Shown: positions 34,581-43,108 of the stretch, piece after piece
How positions within the stretch are numbered: the first letter of the stretch is position 1
How the letters are laid out: each line of letters starts with the position of its first letter
Source of the DNA: Acidiphilium acidophilum
GTDB taxonomy: Bacteria; Pseudomonadota; Alphaproteobacteria; Acetobacterales; Acetobacteraceae
Reading direction: 5' to 3'
Assembly: GCF_033842475.1 (NCBI RefSeq)
Contig: NZ_JAWXYB010000018.1
Location: forward strand, 1,161,501-1,225,500
Length of the DNA stretch: 64,000 nt
Made by a program: the position numbers and the translations under genes
Notes under the pieces: model-generated
What the model saw: the letters and a program-made list of their open reading frames with translations, nothing else
Told to the model about the DNA's origin: nothing
Databases searched by the model: none

Positions 34581-35234
34581 TTACGCTTGGGGCGAAGGCG
34601 CCACGCGATACAATATTGTCTCGCGGCTGGTCCGGCTTTCCAGTTCCGCCGTGGTGGGGATGATATAGCGGGCGAATTCGGTCAGGTCTGCAGTGGGGAC
34701 ATAGGCGCGGCCAGGATCGGCGACCCAGACATCCGCATCACGCGCGCAGTCCCGGAGCCACGGCCAGATGTGCCGGGTCATCGGCGCTTCGTAACAAATG
34801 TCGCCGCACAGGATCAGATCGGCATCGAGTTGTGTGCGGGTGACATCGCCGATCCGGACGGTTACCGGCGCTTTGTTCAAGGCGGCGTTCAAGGCGATGG
34901 CGGCACCGGCCATCGGGTCGATCTCGATGGCGGTGACCGCGCTGGCTCCGGCGCGATGGGCCGCGATCGCGGCGAGGCCGGAACCGGCGGCGAAGTCGAT
35001 CACGCGTTTGCCCCGGACCAGATCGGGATGATCGAGCATGTGCCGGGCGAGGGCGATCGAGCCCGGCCAGGCGAACGCCCAGTAAGGGGGTGCGATGCCG
35101 GACTCCGCGAGATAGGCTTCGGTCGCCTGCCAGATCGGGGTGATTTCGGTCGCGAGGTAGAGGCTGATATCCGGGATCAGGGCGGGGGCGGTGAGGGTGG
35201 TCGCGTCGCGGATGAAATCCTGCGGGGCGGTCAT
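34581..35234 (-). CDS. Class I SAM-dependent methyltransferase, PrmA/ETFB lysine methyltransferase-like
   Basis: A 217-residue methyltransferase. YWAFAWPGSIALARHMLDHPDLVRGKRVIDFAAGSGLAAIAA carries motif I (VIDFAAGSGLAAI, about residues 77-89), and the acidic TAIEIDPMA motif II follows. LILCGDICYEAP is motif IV. This pattern matches the Nnt1/ETFBKMT-like group that methylates lysines of the electron transfer flavoprotein beta subunit. The substrate is inferred. The ATG overlaps the ubiA stop by four bases (35231-35234), so it is co-translated with ubiA. Confidence 0.85.
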   Translation of the reverse strand: MTAPQDFIRDATTLTAPALIPDISLYLATEITPIWQATEAYLAESGIAPPYWAFAWPGSIALARHMLDHPDLVRGKRVIDFAAGSGLAAIAAHRAGASAVTAIEIDPMAGAAIALNAALNKAPVTVRIGDVTRTQLDADLILCGDICYEAPMTRHIWPWLRDCARDADVWVADPGRAYVPTADLTEFARYIIPTTAELESRTSRETILYRVAPSPQA

Positions 35235-36160
35235 TGCCCCAGCAGGATGGCGAGGGCGATCAGCAGGCCGACATCGCGGTTGAGTTTGAACAGGGCGAGG
35301 CAGCGGGCCGGGTTGTTGATGTCGAGCCGGACGATCTGCCAGCCGAGGAGCATGGCCGGCAGGATCAGCATCATCAGGGCCAGTTCGTTCAGCCCGGCGA
35401 GGATGAAGGCGATGGCGAGCAATGCGATGGCACCGCCATAGCAGATCGTCAGGAAGGTCCGGGTGCGGGCGCCGAATTTCAGGGCGGTCGATTTGATTCC
35501 GGCCATGGCATCGTCCTCGCGGTCCTGATGGGCGTAGATCGTGTCGTAGCCGAGAATCCACAGGATGGTTCCGGCATACAGGGGCAGGACCGGCCATGCG
35601 AGGCTGCCGTGGGCGGCGGCGTAACCCATCGGTGCGCCCCAGCCGAATGTGAAGCCGAGCATCATCTGCGGCCAGAAGGTGACGCGTTTGGCAGCCGGGT
35701 AGAGCGCGACCAATGCCAGCGAGGCGACGCCGAGGATCTGGGCGGTGCGGTCGAGCAGCAGCAGGATGACGAGGCCGGCGATCAGGAGCAGGGCGAGAAA
35801 GACGATCGCCTGGGGCACCGAGATCGCGCCGGAGGCCAGAGGGCGCGAGGCGGTGCGGGCGACCAGCCGGTCGAGCTTGCGGTCCCAGAGGTCGTTGACG
35901 GTGCAGCCGGCGGTGCGCATCACGATCGCGCCGATCGCGAACAGGGCGATCAGGATGGCGCTGCGTTCGGGCGTCGCGCCGGCGAGCAGGATGCTCCACA
36001 GGCCGGGAAGGAACAGCAGCCAGATCCCGATCGGGCGGTCGAGTCTTGCGAGCAGGGCGTAGTTGCGGATGCGGGGCGGCAGGCGGGTGACCCAGCCGGT
36101 GTTGCGGATATCGGTAAATCGGCGTTGTGCTGGTAGAGCGTTTCGCATGGTCTCGATCAT
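35231..36160 (-). CDS. ubiA: 4-hydroxybenzoate polyprenyltransferase
   Basis: A 309-residue integral membrane prenyltransferase that attaches the polyprenyl tail to 4-hydroxybenzoate in ubiquinone biosynthesis. The two Asp-rich motifs are visible as CTVNDLWDRKLDRLVARTASRPLASG and YDTIYAHQDREDDAMAGIKSTAL. About eight membrane spans surround them. ATG 36160 is used, and an in-frame ATG at 36148 is an alternative. Its 5' end overlaps the divergent rsmE start, so the promoters of both lie inside each other's coding regions. Confidence 0.94.
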   Translation of the reverse strand: MIETMRNALPAQRRFTDIRNTGWVTRLPPRIRNYALLARLDRPIGIWLLFLPGLWSILLAGATPERSAILIALFAIGAIVMRTAGCTVNDLWDRKLDRLVARTASRPLASGAISVPQAIVFLALLLIAGLVILLLLDRTAQILGVASLALVALYPAAKRVTFWPQMMLGFTFGWGAPMGYAAAHGSLAWPVLPLYAGTILWILGYDTIYAHQDREDDAMAGIKSTALKFGARTRTFLTICYGGAIALLAIAFILAGLNELALMMLILPAMLLGWQIVRLDINNPARCLALFKLNRDVGLLIALAILLGQ

Positions 36161-36863
36161 TCGCCTTCATGTGCAGCCGCGTCTGGCGACCGGTGCCGTC
36201 ATTGGCATAAACCAGGCGCAGGCGCACTACCTCGGTTCCGTCATGCGGCGGCGTGCCGGTGACGGATTGCGGATTTTCAACGGGGTGGATGGCGAGTTCG
36301 AGGCGGTGATCGGGCGGATCGACCGGCACGGGGCGGAGCTCGCTGTGGGGGCGCAGGCGCGGGCGATGGAGGCCGAGCCGGATTGCTGGCTGGCTTTCGC
36401 CCCGGTGAAGCGGGATGCGACGGATATGATCGTCGAGAAAGCAACCGAACTCGGGGTTTCGGCGATCTGTCCGGTGTTCACCGAGCGGAGCCAGACGATG
36501 CGGGTCAATCGGGAGCGGCTGGGGGCGATCGCGACCGAGGCGGCGGAGCAATGCGAGCGGTTGAGCGTGCCGGAGGTGCGTGAGCCGGTGGAACTGGCGC
36601 GGTTTCTGGCGGCGTTTCCGGAGGGGCGGGAGCTGTTCGTTGCGGCGGAACGGCGGGATGCGCCGCCTTTGGCGATGATGCGGCATTTGCAAGCCAGCGC
36701 GTTGCTGGTGGGACCTGAGGGCGGGTTTGCACCGGGGGAACTTGACGGCATGGCACGGCATGGGTTTGTTACGCCGGTTTCGCTCGGGCCGCGCATTCTG
36801 CGCGCCGAGACCGCCGCCATCGCCGGACTTGCGCGCCTCCTTGCCGCACCGGATCAGAGTTGA
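36147..36863 (+). CDS. rsmE: 16S rRNA m3U1498 methyltransferase
   Basis: A 238-residue SPOUT-class methyltransferase acting on U1498 of 16S rRNA. The PUA-like N-terminus holds HYLGSVMRRRAGDGLRIF. The knot region contains KATELGVSAICPVFTERS, ALLVGPEGGFAPGELDGM and VSLGPRILRAETAAIAGLA, the family signatures. The ATG at 36147 overlaps the divergent ubiA by 14 bases, and the longer upstream frame is discarded. The glutamate-cysteine ligase gene begins 15 bases after its stop. Confidence 0.94.
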   Translation: MVSIIRLHVQPRLATGAVIGINQAQAHYLGSVMRRRAGDGLRIFNGVDGEFEAVIGRIDRHGAELAVGAQARAMEAEPDCWLAFAPVKRDATDMIVEKATELGVSAICPVFTERSQTMRVNRERLGAIATEAAEQCERLSVPEVREPVELARFLAAFPEGRELFVAAERRDAPPLAMMRHLQASALLVGPEGGFAPGELDGMARHGFVTPVSLGPRILRAETAAIAGLARLLAAPDQS

Positions 36864-36878
36864 GATCAGGAGACGCGC

Positions 36879-38240
36879 TTGTCGAACCCCGGAGAGGCCG
36901 ATGCCACGGCGATTACATCTGCGAGCCAGTTGGCCGCCTGGTTCGAGGCCGGGTGCAAACCTGCCGACGAGTTCCGGATCGGCACCGAACATGAGAGTTT
37001 CGGTTTCACCCTGAACGGGCATCAACCGCCGCGCTATGAGGGCGGGATACGGCCATTGCTTGAGACGATCGGGGCCGAGGAAGGGCTCACGCCGATTCTG
37101 GATCGGGGCAATCCGATCGGGCTGACCGGGAAGAATTTTTCGATCTCGCTGGAGCCGGGCGGACAGTTCGAATTGTCGGGCGGGATCGTGGGGTCGCTGC
37201 ACGAGACCAAGGCCGAGATCGATGCGCATATTGCGAGGGTGCATCGCGTTGCTCCGCGATTGGGATTGGGGTTTGCGCCGTTGGGGTTTCATCCGACTGC
37301 TCGGCAGGAGGATTTCGACTGGATGCCGAAGGGGCGCTACGCGATCATGCGGGCTTACATGCCTAAGGTTGGGTCGCGCGGGTTCGATATGATGCTGCGG
37401 ACCTGCACGGTGCAGGCCAATCTGGATTTTTCGTCCGAGGCGGACATGGTTCGCAAGATGCGGGTGGGGTATGCGCTCCAACCGCTGGCGACCGCGCTGT
37501 TCGCCAACGGGCCGTTCCGCGAGGGCAAGCCGGACGGGATGCTTTCGAACCGGGCGGAGACCTGGCTCGATGTGGACAATGCGCGCTCGGGGATACCGCG
37601 GGCAGTGTTCGAGGAGGGGTTCGGCTTCGAGCGCTATGCGGAGTATCTGCTCGATGTGCCGATGTATTTCGTTTATCGCGATGGACGCTACATTGATGTG
37701 TCGGGCCGGTCGTTCCGGGATTTCATGGCGGGATCACTGGCCGGGTTCGAGGGGCAGGGGCCGACGATCGGGGATTTTGCCGATCATGCGACCACCGCGT
37801 TTCCCGATGTGCGATTGAAGCGGTTCATCGAGACACGCGGGGCCGATTCGGGCAATCCGGCGATGTTGCTGGCCCAGCCGGCGTTGTGGACCGGCTTGTT
37901 TTACGACGATGCCGCGCTGGCGGCGGCTCATGCGCTGGTGCGGGATATTTCCTACGAGCAATTGATCGCGCTGCGCGAGGCGGTGCCGCGATCGGGGCTG
38001 GATATCGCGTTCGGCAAAGGCACGTTGCGGGATCTGGCGCGTGAGGTGGTGGCGATCGCCGCCGAGGGGTTGCGCGCGCGCGGGCGGTTGAACGCGGCTG
38101 GCGAGGATGAGCGCATGTATCTCGCACCGTTGCAGGAGATCGCGGATGGTGGGCCGACCCAGGCGGAGTATTGGCTCGGGCGGTATCACGGTGCGTGGCA
38201 CGGCGATGTCACCCGGATTTTCGGCGAGGCGGCGTTTTAG
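36879..38240 (+). CDS. gshA: Glutamate-cysteine ligase (plant-type GCS2 family)
   Basis: A 453-residue ATP-dependent ligase that makes gamma-glutamylcysteine, the first step of glutathione synthesis. The N-terminus RIGTEHESFGFTLNG (about residues 34-48), the nucleotide/metal region NFSISLEPGGQFELSGG, MLRTCTVQANLDFSSEADMV and YWLGRYHGAWHGDVTRI near the end are typical of alphaproteobacterial and plant-type GCLs. The start codon is TTG at 36879, supported by caggagacgc. It follows rsmE by 15 bases and could be co-transcribed. gshB is not in the window. Confidence 0.93.
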   Translation: MSNPGEADATAITSASQLAAWFEAGCKPADEFRIGTEHESFGFTLNGHQPPRYEGGIRPLLETIGAEEGLTPILDRGNPIGLTGKNFSISLEPGGQFELSGGIVGSLHETKAEIDAHIARVHRVAPRLGLGFAPLGFHPTARQEDFDWMPKGRYAIMRAYMPKVGSRGFDMMLRTCTVQANLDFSSEADMVRKMRVGYALQPLATALFANGPFREGKPDGMLSNRAETWLDVDNARSGIPRAVFEEGFGFERYAEYLLDVPMYFVYRDGRYIDVSGRSFRDFMAGSLAGFEGQGPTIGDFADHATTAFPDVRLKRFIETRGADSGNPAMLLAQPALWTGLFYDDAALAAAHALVRDISYEQLIALREAVPRSGLDIAFGKGTLRDLAREVVAIAAEGLRARGRLNAAGEDERMYLAPLQEIADGGPTQAEYWLGRYHGAWHGDVTRIFGEAAF

Positions 38241-38349
38241 GCGCACCGGGCTGATAAAATCGGGCGGTTCGGTGGCTGGCAGGTGGCCATTGACGTCGTT
38301 GATAATATTACGGAATCGTAACGACTTGGGCGTGCGAAGCTGCCTTCGG

Positions 38350-39012
38350 TCAGGGGCAAATTTTTCGATATTTTCGTCGGGGCGGCCAGAAGCGGTTGCC
38401 GGGGCCGAAATGGACGCCGTGGTAGTTGGCGTCGGGGATGCGGATATCGGCGGGGTCGAGGGGGATCGGCCAGATGATGCGTTTGGGTTTCGGGTTGGGG
38501 TTGGGTTTGCGCTGGCGTCGCTCCCGGGGTGGCGGGCGGAGGTGGTCGGGGAGGTTGACCCCGAACATGCGGCAGATCGGGCGGAGGATGCGGCCGAGGC
38601 TTGGCTTGGCGGCGAGCAGGGCGATCAGCTCGGGCGAATTGACGAACGCGATCAGGTCGTAATGGGCCTGTGCGGCAACGACGCCGGTGGTCGGGGTGGT
38701 CGGCAGCAGATGGAGCAGCCAAGCGAATTGGGTGGAGAACGGCGACGGTTTGCGCGGGCGCGAGGGTGTCGGCGGCGCGGTCTCGGGGGTTTCCAGTGCG
38801 GGTTCGCGGATCGGTTTGGGTGGCGCTGCGGGTTTGGCGGCGGATTGGGCGAAGCGGATCACGACGCGGTTGAAATAACCCAGCAACAGGGTGACCATCG
38901 GCATCGCGGCCCGGTGGTGCTGGGCCAACCGAACCGCCTCGCGATGGAAACCCGCAAAGATGGCTTTGAGGGTTTCGGTCAAGGCTTCATGAGGGCGGGG
39001 TGCTTCGGTCAC
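38350..39012 (-). CDS. Uncharacterised basic, proline-rich protein
   Basis: A 220-residue protein with no recognised family domain. Residues about 1-60 are helical (HEALTETLKAIFAGFHREAVRLAQHH, LLLGYFNRVVIRF). A Pro-rich linker (about 65-95) follows. A central block around residues 95-155 (FAWLLHLLPTTP, LLAAKPSLGRILRPICRMFGVNLP) precedes a Pro/Arg/Lys-rich tail that ends in NYHGVHFGPGNRFWPPRR. I recall similar hypothetical proteins, often with the PSLGRILRPICRM type core, from Acetobacteraceae; this is unverified. It may bind nucleic acid given its high basic content, but that is inference. The module R3 lies upstream of its start. Confidence 0.6.
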   Translation of the reverse strand: MTEAPRPHEALTETLKAIFAGFHREAVRLAQHHRAAMPMVTLLLGYFNRVVIRFAQSAAKPAAPPKPIREPALETPETAPPTPSRPRKPSPFSTQFAWLLHLLPTTPTTGVVAAQAHYDLIAFVNSPELIALLAAKPSLGRILRPICRMFGVNLPDHLRPPPRERRQRKPNPNPKPKRIIWPIPLDPADIRIPDANYHGVHFGPGNRFWPPRRKYRKICP

Positions 39013-39429
39013 ATGGGACTATAAGCATAGACGGCGGGGGGTGAGAAAGCCGGAAAAGGTTAGGGGAAGGTAAGTAAGGCGAAGGAAGGGCTACTTTTTT
39101 GAAAAAAAGTAGCAAAAAACTTTTGTTAGTTGGGGCACGGGCGTTCGGGAGGACACGGGCCTAGATTCAAGAGAGTTTTTTGGTTCTTTTTTGCAAAAAA
39201 GAACCCTTCCTTCCCGCCCTGCGCACGATCACATACCCGCCAGCACGCGGGAGTGCGGAGGGCCGCTGTGGTTGGGTTGCAAATTGGTCGGGTGCGCGGC
39301 ATTATTGGGGGAGGATTGGTCGAAGGCCGGTCGTGATCGGGTGGATTGCCGTGTTGGATCGGTGGTCGCGCCCGATTTTCGTTGAAATCGCTGTCACTCA
39401 TCTTGATCAGCTAAAATTTGGAGACTCTC
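39013..39429. other. Intergenic region between the proline-rich protein gene and fusA
   Basis: 417 bases without a supported gene. About a third is the palindrome module R3 (39090-39205). The remaining 220 bases before fusA are GC-rich and must contain its promoter and leader. No clear sigma-70 pair was seen. Bases 39385-39420 are relatively AT-rich and include a candidate -10-like TAAAAT just upstream of the ribosome site. A 91-residue minus-strand open frame in this gap overlaps the repeats and is rejected. Confidence 0.5.
39090..39205. repeat. Paired A/T-stem palindrome module, copy R3
   Basis: Palindromes at 39090-39113 (arms GCTACTTTTTT and complement, loop ga) and 39182-39205 (arms GGTTCTTTTTT and complement, loop gc). 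The centre of 68 bases contains GGGGCACGGGCGTTC, GGACACGGGCC and TAGATTCAAGAGAG. In copy R1 the corresponding segment reads GGGGCGCACGAACGG and TACGGGCC. The inner borders aaaaaactttt and agagtttttt also match R1 and R2. Confidence 0.75.
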
Positions 39430-41511
39430 ATGGCCGGCAACCCGCTCGACCTGATCCGGAATATCGGCATTACCGCGCATATCGATGCCGGGAAGACGAC
39501 GACGACCGAACGGATTCTGCATTATACCGGCGTGTCGCATAAGATCGGCGAGGTGCATGACGGCAACACCACGACCGATTACATGGACCAGGAGCGGGAA
39601 CGCGGGATTACCATTACCTCGGCGGCGGTGACCTGCGAGTGGAAGGGGCACCGGATCAATATTATCGATACGCCGGGCCATATCGATTTCAACATCGAGG
39701 TGAATCGCAGCCTGCGCGTGCTGGATGGGGCGATTTTCATTATCGAGGGTGTCGCGGGGGTGCAGCCGCAGTCCGAGACCAACTGGCGTCTGGCGGACCG
39801 GTATAATGTGCCGCGGATTATTTTCATCAACAAGCTGGACCGGACCGGGGCGGATTTTTACCGGGCGTTCGCGACGTTGAAGGAGAAGCTCGATATCATT
39901 GCGCTGCCGTTGCAGCTGCCGATCGGGATCGAGGACAGTTTCGTCGGTGTGGTCGATCTGGTCGAGATGAAGGCGATCATCTGGGAGGGCGGCGATCTCG
40001 GCGCGAAATTCCACGATGAGCCGATTCCCGAGGCGATGATGGAGCAGGCGAAGGAGCACCGCCAGGTGCTGCTCGACACCGCCCTATCGGTCGATGATGC
40101 CGGGATGGAAGAGTATTTCGAGAAAGGCGATGTTTCGGTCGAAACGCTGAAGCGCGCGATCAAGACCGGCACGATCACCGGCGCGTTCCGCCCGGTTCTG
40201 TGCGGAACTGCGTTTAAAAACAAGGGTGTACAGCCGCTTCTTGATGCGGTGCTCGATTACCTGCCCAGCCCGGTCGATGTGCCTGGGATCAAGGTTGCGG
40301 TCGAGGAAGGCGAGGAGGAGGGTGATCATCAGCGCCGGATCAAGGCTGACCCGGATGCGCCGTTCTCGGGCCTCGCGTTCAAGATCATCAATGACAAATA
40401 CGGCACCCTGACCTTCGTGCGGGTGTATTCCGGCACGCTGAAATCCGGCGATTCGGTGCTGAACACCACCAAGGATCACAAGGAGCGCATCGGCCGGATG
40501 TTCCAGATGCACGCGGACAAGCGGGCGGAGATCAAGGAAGTCCATGCCGGGGATATCGCGGCGTTCGTCGGGCTCAAGGATACCGGGACGGGGGACACGC
40601 TGGCCTCCGCCGATGATCCGGTGGTGTTGGAGCGCATGGCGTTCCCGGTGCCGGTGATCGATATTTCGGTCGAGCCGAAGACCAAGGAAGCGGTCGAGAA
40701 GATGACGCTGGCGTTGCAGAAGCTGGCCGGGGAAGATCCTTCGCTGCGGCTGAAGACCGACCAGGAGACCGGGCAGACGATTCTGTCGGGCATGGGCGAG
40801 TTGCATCTTGAGATCATCATCGACCGGTTGCGGCGGGAATATGGCGTCGATGCGAATATCGGCGCGCCGCAGGTGGCGTATCGCGAGACGATTTCGCGGG
40901 CGCATACCGAGACCTATACCCACAAGAAGCAGTCGGGCGGGTCGGGGCAGTATGCCGAGGTGAAGATCATTTTCGAACCGATGGAGCGCAATGGCGGCGT
41001 TATCTTCGAGAACAAGGTGGTCGGCGGTGCGGTGCCGCGCGAATACATCCCAGCGGTGGAAAAGGGCATCAAGGTGCAGGCGGATACCGGCGTTCTGGCC
41101 GGGTTCCCGACGGTCGATTTCAAGTACACGCTGGTCGATGGCAAGTACCACGACGTCGACTCCAGCGCGCTGGCCTTTGAAATTGCGGCAAAAGCCTGTT
41201 TCCGCGAGGGGATGAAGAAGGCGAGCCCGATTATTCTCGAACCGATCATGGATGTGGAGGTGACCACACCGCAGGATCATGTCGGCGACGTGGTGGGGGA
41301 TTTGAACCGCCGGCGCGGGATGATCCAGAATCAGGAGAGCTCGGGCTCGACCATCATTGTGCGCGCGCAGGTGCCGTTGAAGGAGATGTTCGGGTATATT
41401 TCGAACCTGCGCAGCCAGACCAAGGGCCGCGCCTCGTTCACCATGCAGTTCCATCATTACGATCCGGTGCCGCGCAATATCGCCGACGAGATCATGGCGA
41501 AGAGTGCATGA
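39430..41511 (+). CDS. fusA: Elongation factor G (stand-alone copy)
   Basis: A 693-residue translational GTPase. G1 is [15 protein letters not shown] (about residues 17-31), G2 lies in [10 protein letters not shown]3 is DTPGHIDF and G4 is [10 protein letters not shown]. Domains II-V follow, with [33 protein letters not shown] and the C-terminal [29 protein letters not shown]. It differs from usual alphaproteobacterial EF-G in several otherwise conserved places ([48 protein letters not shown]), which hints at a paralogue. There are no rpsL, rpsG or tuf neighbours. The ATG follows ggagactctc. Confidence 0.9.
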   Translation: MAGNPLDLIRNIGITAHIDAGKTTTTERILHYTGVSHKIGEVHDGNTTTDYMDQERERGITITSAAVTCEWKGHRINIIDTPGHIDFNIEVNRSLRVLDGAIFIIEGVAGVQPQSETNWRLADRYNVPRIIFINKLDRTGADFYRAFATLKEKLDIIALPLQLPIGIEDSFVGVVDLVEMKAIIWEGGDLGAKFHDEPIPEAMMEQAKEHRQVLLDTALSVDDAGMEEYFEKGDVSVETLKRAIKTGTITGAFRPVLCGTAFKNKGVQPLLDAVLDYLPSPVDVPGIKVAVEEGEEEGDHQRRIKADPDAPFSGLAFKIINDKYGTLTFVRVYSGTLKSGDSVLNTTKDHKERIGRMFQMHADKRAEIKEVHAGDIAAFVGLKDTGTGDTLASADDPVVLERMAFPVPVIDISVEPKTKEAVEKMTLALQKLAGEDPSLRLKTDQETGQTILSGMGELHLEIIIDRLRREYGVDANIGAPQVAYRETISRAHTETYTHKKQSGGSGQYAEVKIIFEPMERNGGVIFENKVVGGAVPREYIPAVEKGIKVQADTGVLAGFPTVDFKYTLVDGKYHDVDSSALAFEIAAKACFREGMKKASPIILEPIMDVEVTTPQDHVGDVVGDLNRRRGMIQNQESSGSTIIVRAQVPLKEMFGYISNLRSQTKGRASFTMQFHHYDPVPRNIADEIMAKSA

Positions 41512-41541
41512 CGATGTCCCTGCAGGGACGGGACTGACCGG

Positions 41542-41844
41542 ATGCGGCTCCGCTGGGTGCGTGGCCGCGACAGCATCGTGACAAAAGCGGGCGAACGCGC
41601 CCGCGAATGGCTGGGACTGGATGACGCGGGCAATCCGATTGCCCGCGTCATCCATTTGGACGGGCCGATGGAGACCGAGCGGGGGACGTTTCGCGCCGTT
41701 GCGCTCGACCGGGATGCCAAGCTCATCCGGTTGTTGCCGTTGCCGCCGGCTGACGGGGACTGGCTCGCGGTGATCGGGGGGCGGGTGGTCGGGCGCGCGG
41801 CGGCGCCGCTGGCGGCGGTGAGGCGGGCCGAGGCGGCGTTGTGA
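41542..41844 (+). CDS. Uncharacterised small protein
   Basis: A 100-residue open frame with no recognised domain. It begins MRLRWVRGRDSIVTKAGERAREWLGLDDAGNPIARVIHLDGP and continues FRAVALDRDAKLIRLLPLPPADGDWLAVIGGRVVGRAAAP. It starts 30 bases after the fusA stop and ends close to a convergent GFA-family gene. The composition (Ala/Arg/Leu) fits the local coding pattern. A beta-rich globular fold is possible but not shown. Confidence 0.5.
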   Translation: MRLRWVRGRDSIVTKAGERAREWLGLDDAGNPIARVIHLDGPMETERGTFRAVALDRDAKLIRLLPLPPADGDWLAVIGGRVVGRAAAPLAAVRRAEAAL

Positions 41845-41848
41845 TTAT

Positions 41849-42256
41849 TCAGAACCAGAGATCGCGCACGCAGCGTCCGTCGGACGGGAGGTCTTTCCAG
41901 GTTTCGAGACCGTCGAAATGGTCGATGGGCAGATGCGCGACCGTTTCGGGCGGGGCGAGGCGGATGTTGACGGCGATACGGCGCCGGTTCGAGGCGTCGG
42001 TGGCGAGGCCGCGCCAGCAGATGACGTTGCCGCAGGTGGGGCAGAAATGGATTTCGATGCCGGGTTTAGGGTCGTCCGCACGAATGTAGGTTTTGGTGGG
42101 GCCGGAGACGCGGATGCGCTCGTTCTCGTAATCGTAGGCCCAGAGCACGCCGTAGCGGCGGCAGAGCGTGCAGTTGCAGGCGGTGACCGAGCCGGGATCG
42201 CCTTCGAGGGTCCAACTGGTGGCACCGCAATGGCAGGAGCCGGTGAGATCGGGCAT
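41849..42256 (-). CDS. GFA/CENP-V family zinc protein
   Basis: A 135-residue protein with the zinc-binding pattern of the glutathione-dependent formaldehyde-activating (GFA)-like fold. It shows CHCGATSWTLEG (CxC), TACNCTLCRRYG (CxxC) and HFCPTCGNVICW (CxxC plus). The family is often annotated as S-hydroxymethyl-glutathione synthase, but most members are uncharacterised. ATG 42256 is used, and an upstream in-frame start at 42286 is possible. It faces the uncharacterised gene at 41542 convergently, leaving four bases between stops. Confidence 0.85.
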   Translation of the reverse strand: MPDLTGSCHCGATSWTLEGDPGSVTACNCTLCRRYGVLWAYDYENERIRVSGPTKTYIRADDPKPGIEIHFCPTCGNVICWRGLATDASNRRRIAVNIRLAPPETVAHLPIDHFDGLETWKDLPSDGRCVRDLWF

Positions 42257-42559
42257 GGGTACGGTCCGTAGCTTATGGGGCATCATCGTATACGCTGAAG
42301 GCAAGGCGCGTATCGCTGCGTCTGGGTATAGTATTAGAATTACCAACAGCGCTACTCAAAAATTCAATTAAATTTGAGCGTATCAGGATTTTAGCGAAAT
42401 TATATCTGAATCAGAAAAATTACCCAGTTTCGGGATAAAATTTATCTCTTACGGAGTAAAATTTTTATTTTACTTTTAAGAAATTAAAATTTATAACAAA
42501 TATAATTTTGTAGGGTTGAGCTTTTATTTTTCAAATTAAATATCCTTTTATTTTCAAAA
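42257..42559. other. AT-rich intergenic island
   Basis: About 300 bases between the GFA-family gene and the palindrome R4. By direct count, bases 42361-42560 contain 44 G or C in 200 (22%), in a chromosome that is otherwise strongly GC-rich. Small inverted repeats occur, such as GATAAA-a-TTTATC (42434-42446) and GTAAAAT-tttt-ATTTTAC (42456-42473). No open frame is supported. It may be a foreign insert, a binding region for a nucleoid protein or a replication-related site, and I cannot decide between them. Confidence 0.75.
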
Positions 42560-42590
42560 GTTTTTTGCTTCTTTTTTACAAAAAAGAAGC
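42560..42590. repeat. Half-module R4 of the palindrome family
   Basis: The border aaagttttttgc leads into a perfect palindrome at 42567-42590 (arms GCTTCTTTTTT and complement, loop ac), the same sequence as the right half of copy R2. The partner palindrome and GC-rich centre are absent. Here the AT-rich island lies on the side where they would be. Confidence 0.75.
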
Positions 42591-42599
42591 GCTTGCTTC
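42580..42599 (-). terminator. Rho-independent terminator of the DUF3429 gene
   Basis: On the minus strand, seven bases after the stop of the DUF3429 gene, GAAGC-aagc-GCTTC is followed by T6. It is the same nested design as the sdhB terminator. Confidence 0.8.
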
Positions 42600-42606
42600 C
42601 TCTGCC

Positions 42607-43089
42607 TCACGCGTGCCGCATGCCGATGATTTCGATGAACAGGGTGATGATCAGCACGGCGAGGACGAGGATCGAGATGGTCCAGCGCAGGGCGAGGTAG
42701 TTCGATGCAACGAGGTTGCGGCCGCGGCCGATGGTTTCGCCGATGATGGTGGCGAAGAATCCGGCGATGAGGACGGCGGTGGCGGCGCGGGGGGCGGCGG
42801 CGAAGGTGAGGATGAGCAGGGTGGCCCAGGCGATCAGGGCGGGGGCGACGCCGAAGGCGAGGCGCTGGTGGTTGAGTTTGGGGTCGTTCACGATGCCGCC
42901 GGGTTCGAGGGCGAAACCCCAGTGGACCGCGCCGAGAAAGCTGAGGATGCAGGCGCCGTAGGTGATCATCGCGACTGTGGCGGCGGGGGCGTTGGTCGGT
43001 TGAGTGATGATGATGGCGAGGGTCGCGAGGAAGGGGATGGCACCTGCGGCGGTGAGCAGGGTGGCCGTGGTGAAGGAGGACCTTGTCAT
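42607..43089 (-). CDS. DUF3429 family membrane protein
   Basis: A 160-residue protein with about five hydrophobic stretches (including ATLLTAAGAIPFLATLAIII and AVLIAGFFATIIGETIG). It has the DUF3429/TMEM69 signature YGACILSFLGAVHWGFAL. The function of this family is unknown. It follows nadC with 19 bases between genes on the same strand, so it may be carried on the nad transcript. A strong intrinsic terminator is present after its stop. Confidence 0.85.
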   Translation of the reverse strand: MTRSSFTTATLLTAAGAIPFLATLAIIITQPTNAPAATVAMITYGACILSFLGAVHWGFALEPGGIVNDPKLNHQRLAFGVAPALIAWATLLILTFAAAPRAATAVLIAGFFATIIGETIGRGRNLVASNYLALRWTISILVLAVLIITLFIEIIGMRHA

Positions 43090-43108
43090 GGCCGAAGGTA
43101 TGCCAGCC

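Noticed and set aside
34581-37481. 966-codon open frame on the minus strand
   Set aside because: It reads through methyltransferase coding, then through the ubiA gene in another frame and antisense to rsmE and gshA. Its first part is Arg/Pro-rich. High GC content makes such long shadow frames common. Only the last 217 codons are the methyltransferase.
39126-39401. 91-residue minus-strand open frame before fusA
   Set aside because: It lies across palindrome module R3 and has the low-complexity composition of the repeat. There is no ribosome site or homology.
40084-41655. 523-residue antisense frame inside fusA
   Set aside because: It is the reverse-strand shadow of a conserved protein and has no features of its own.
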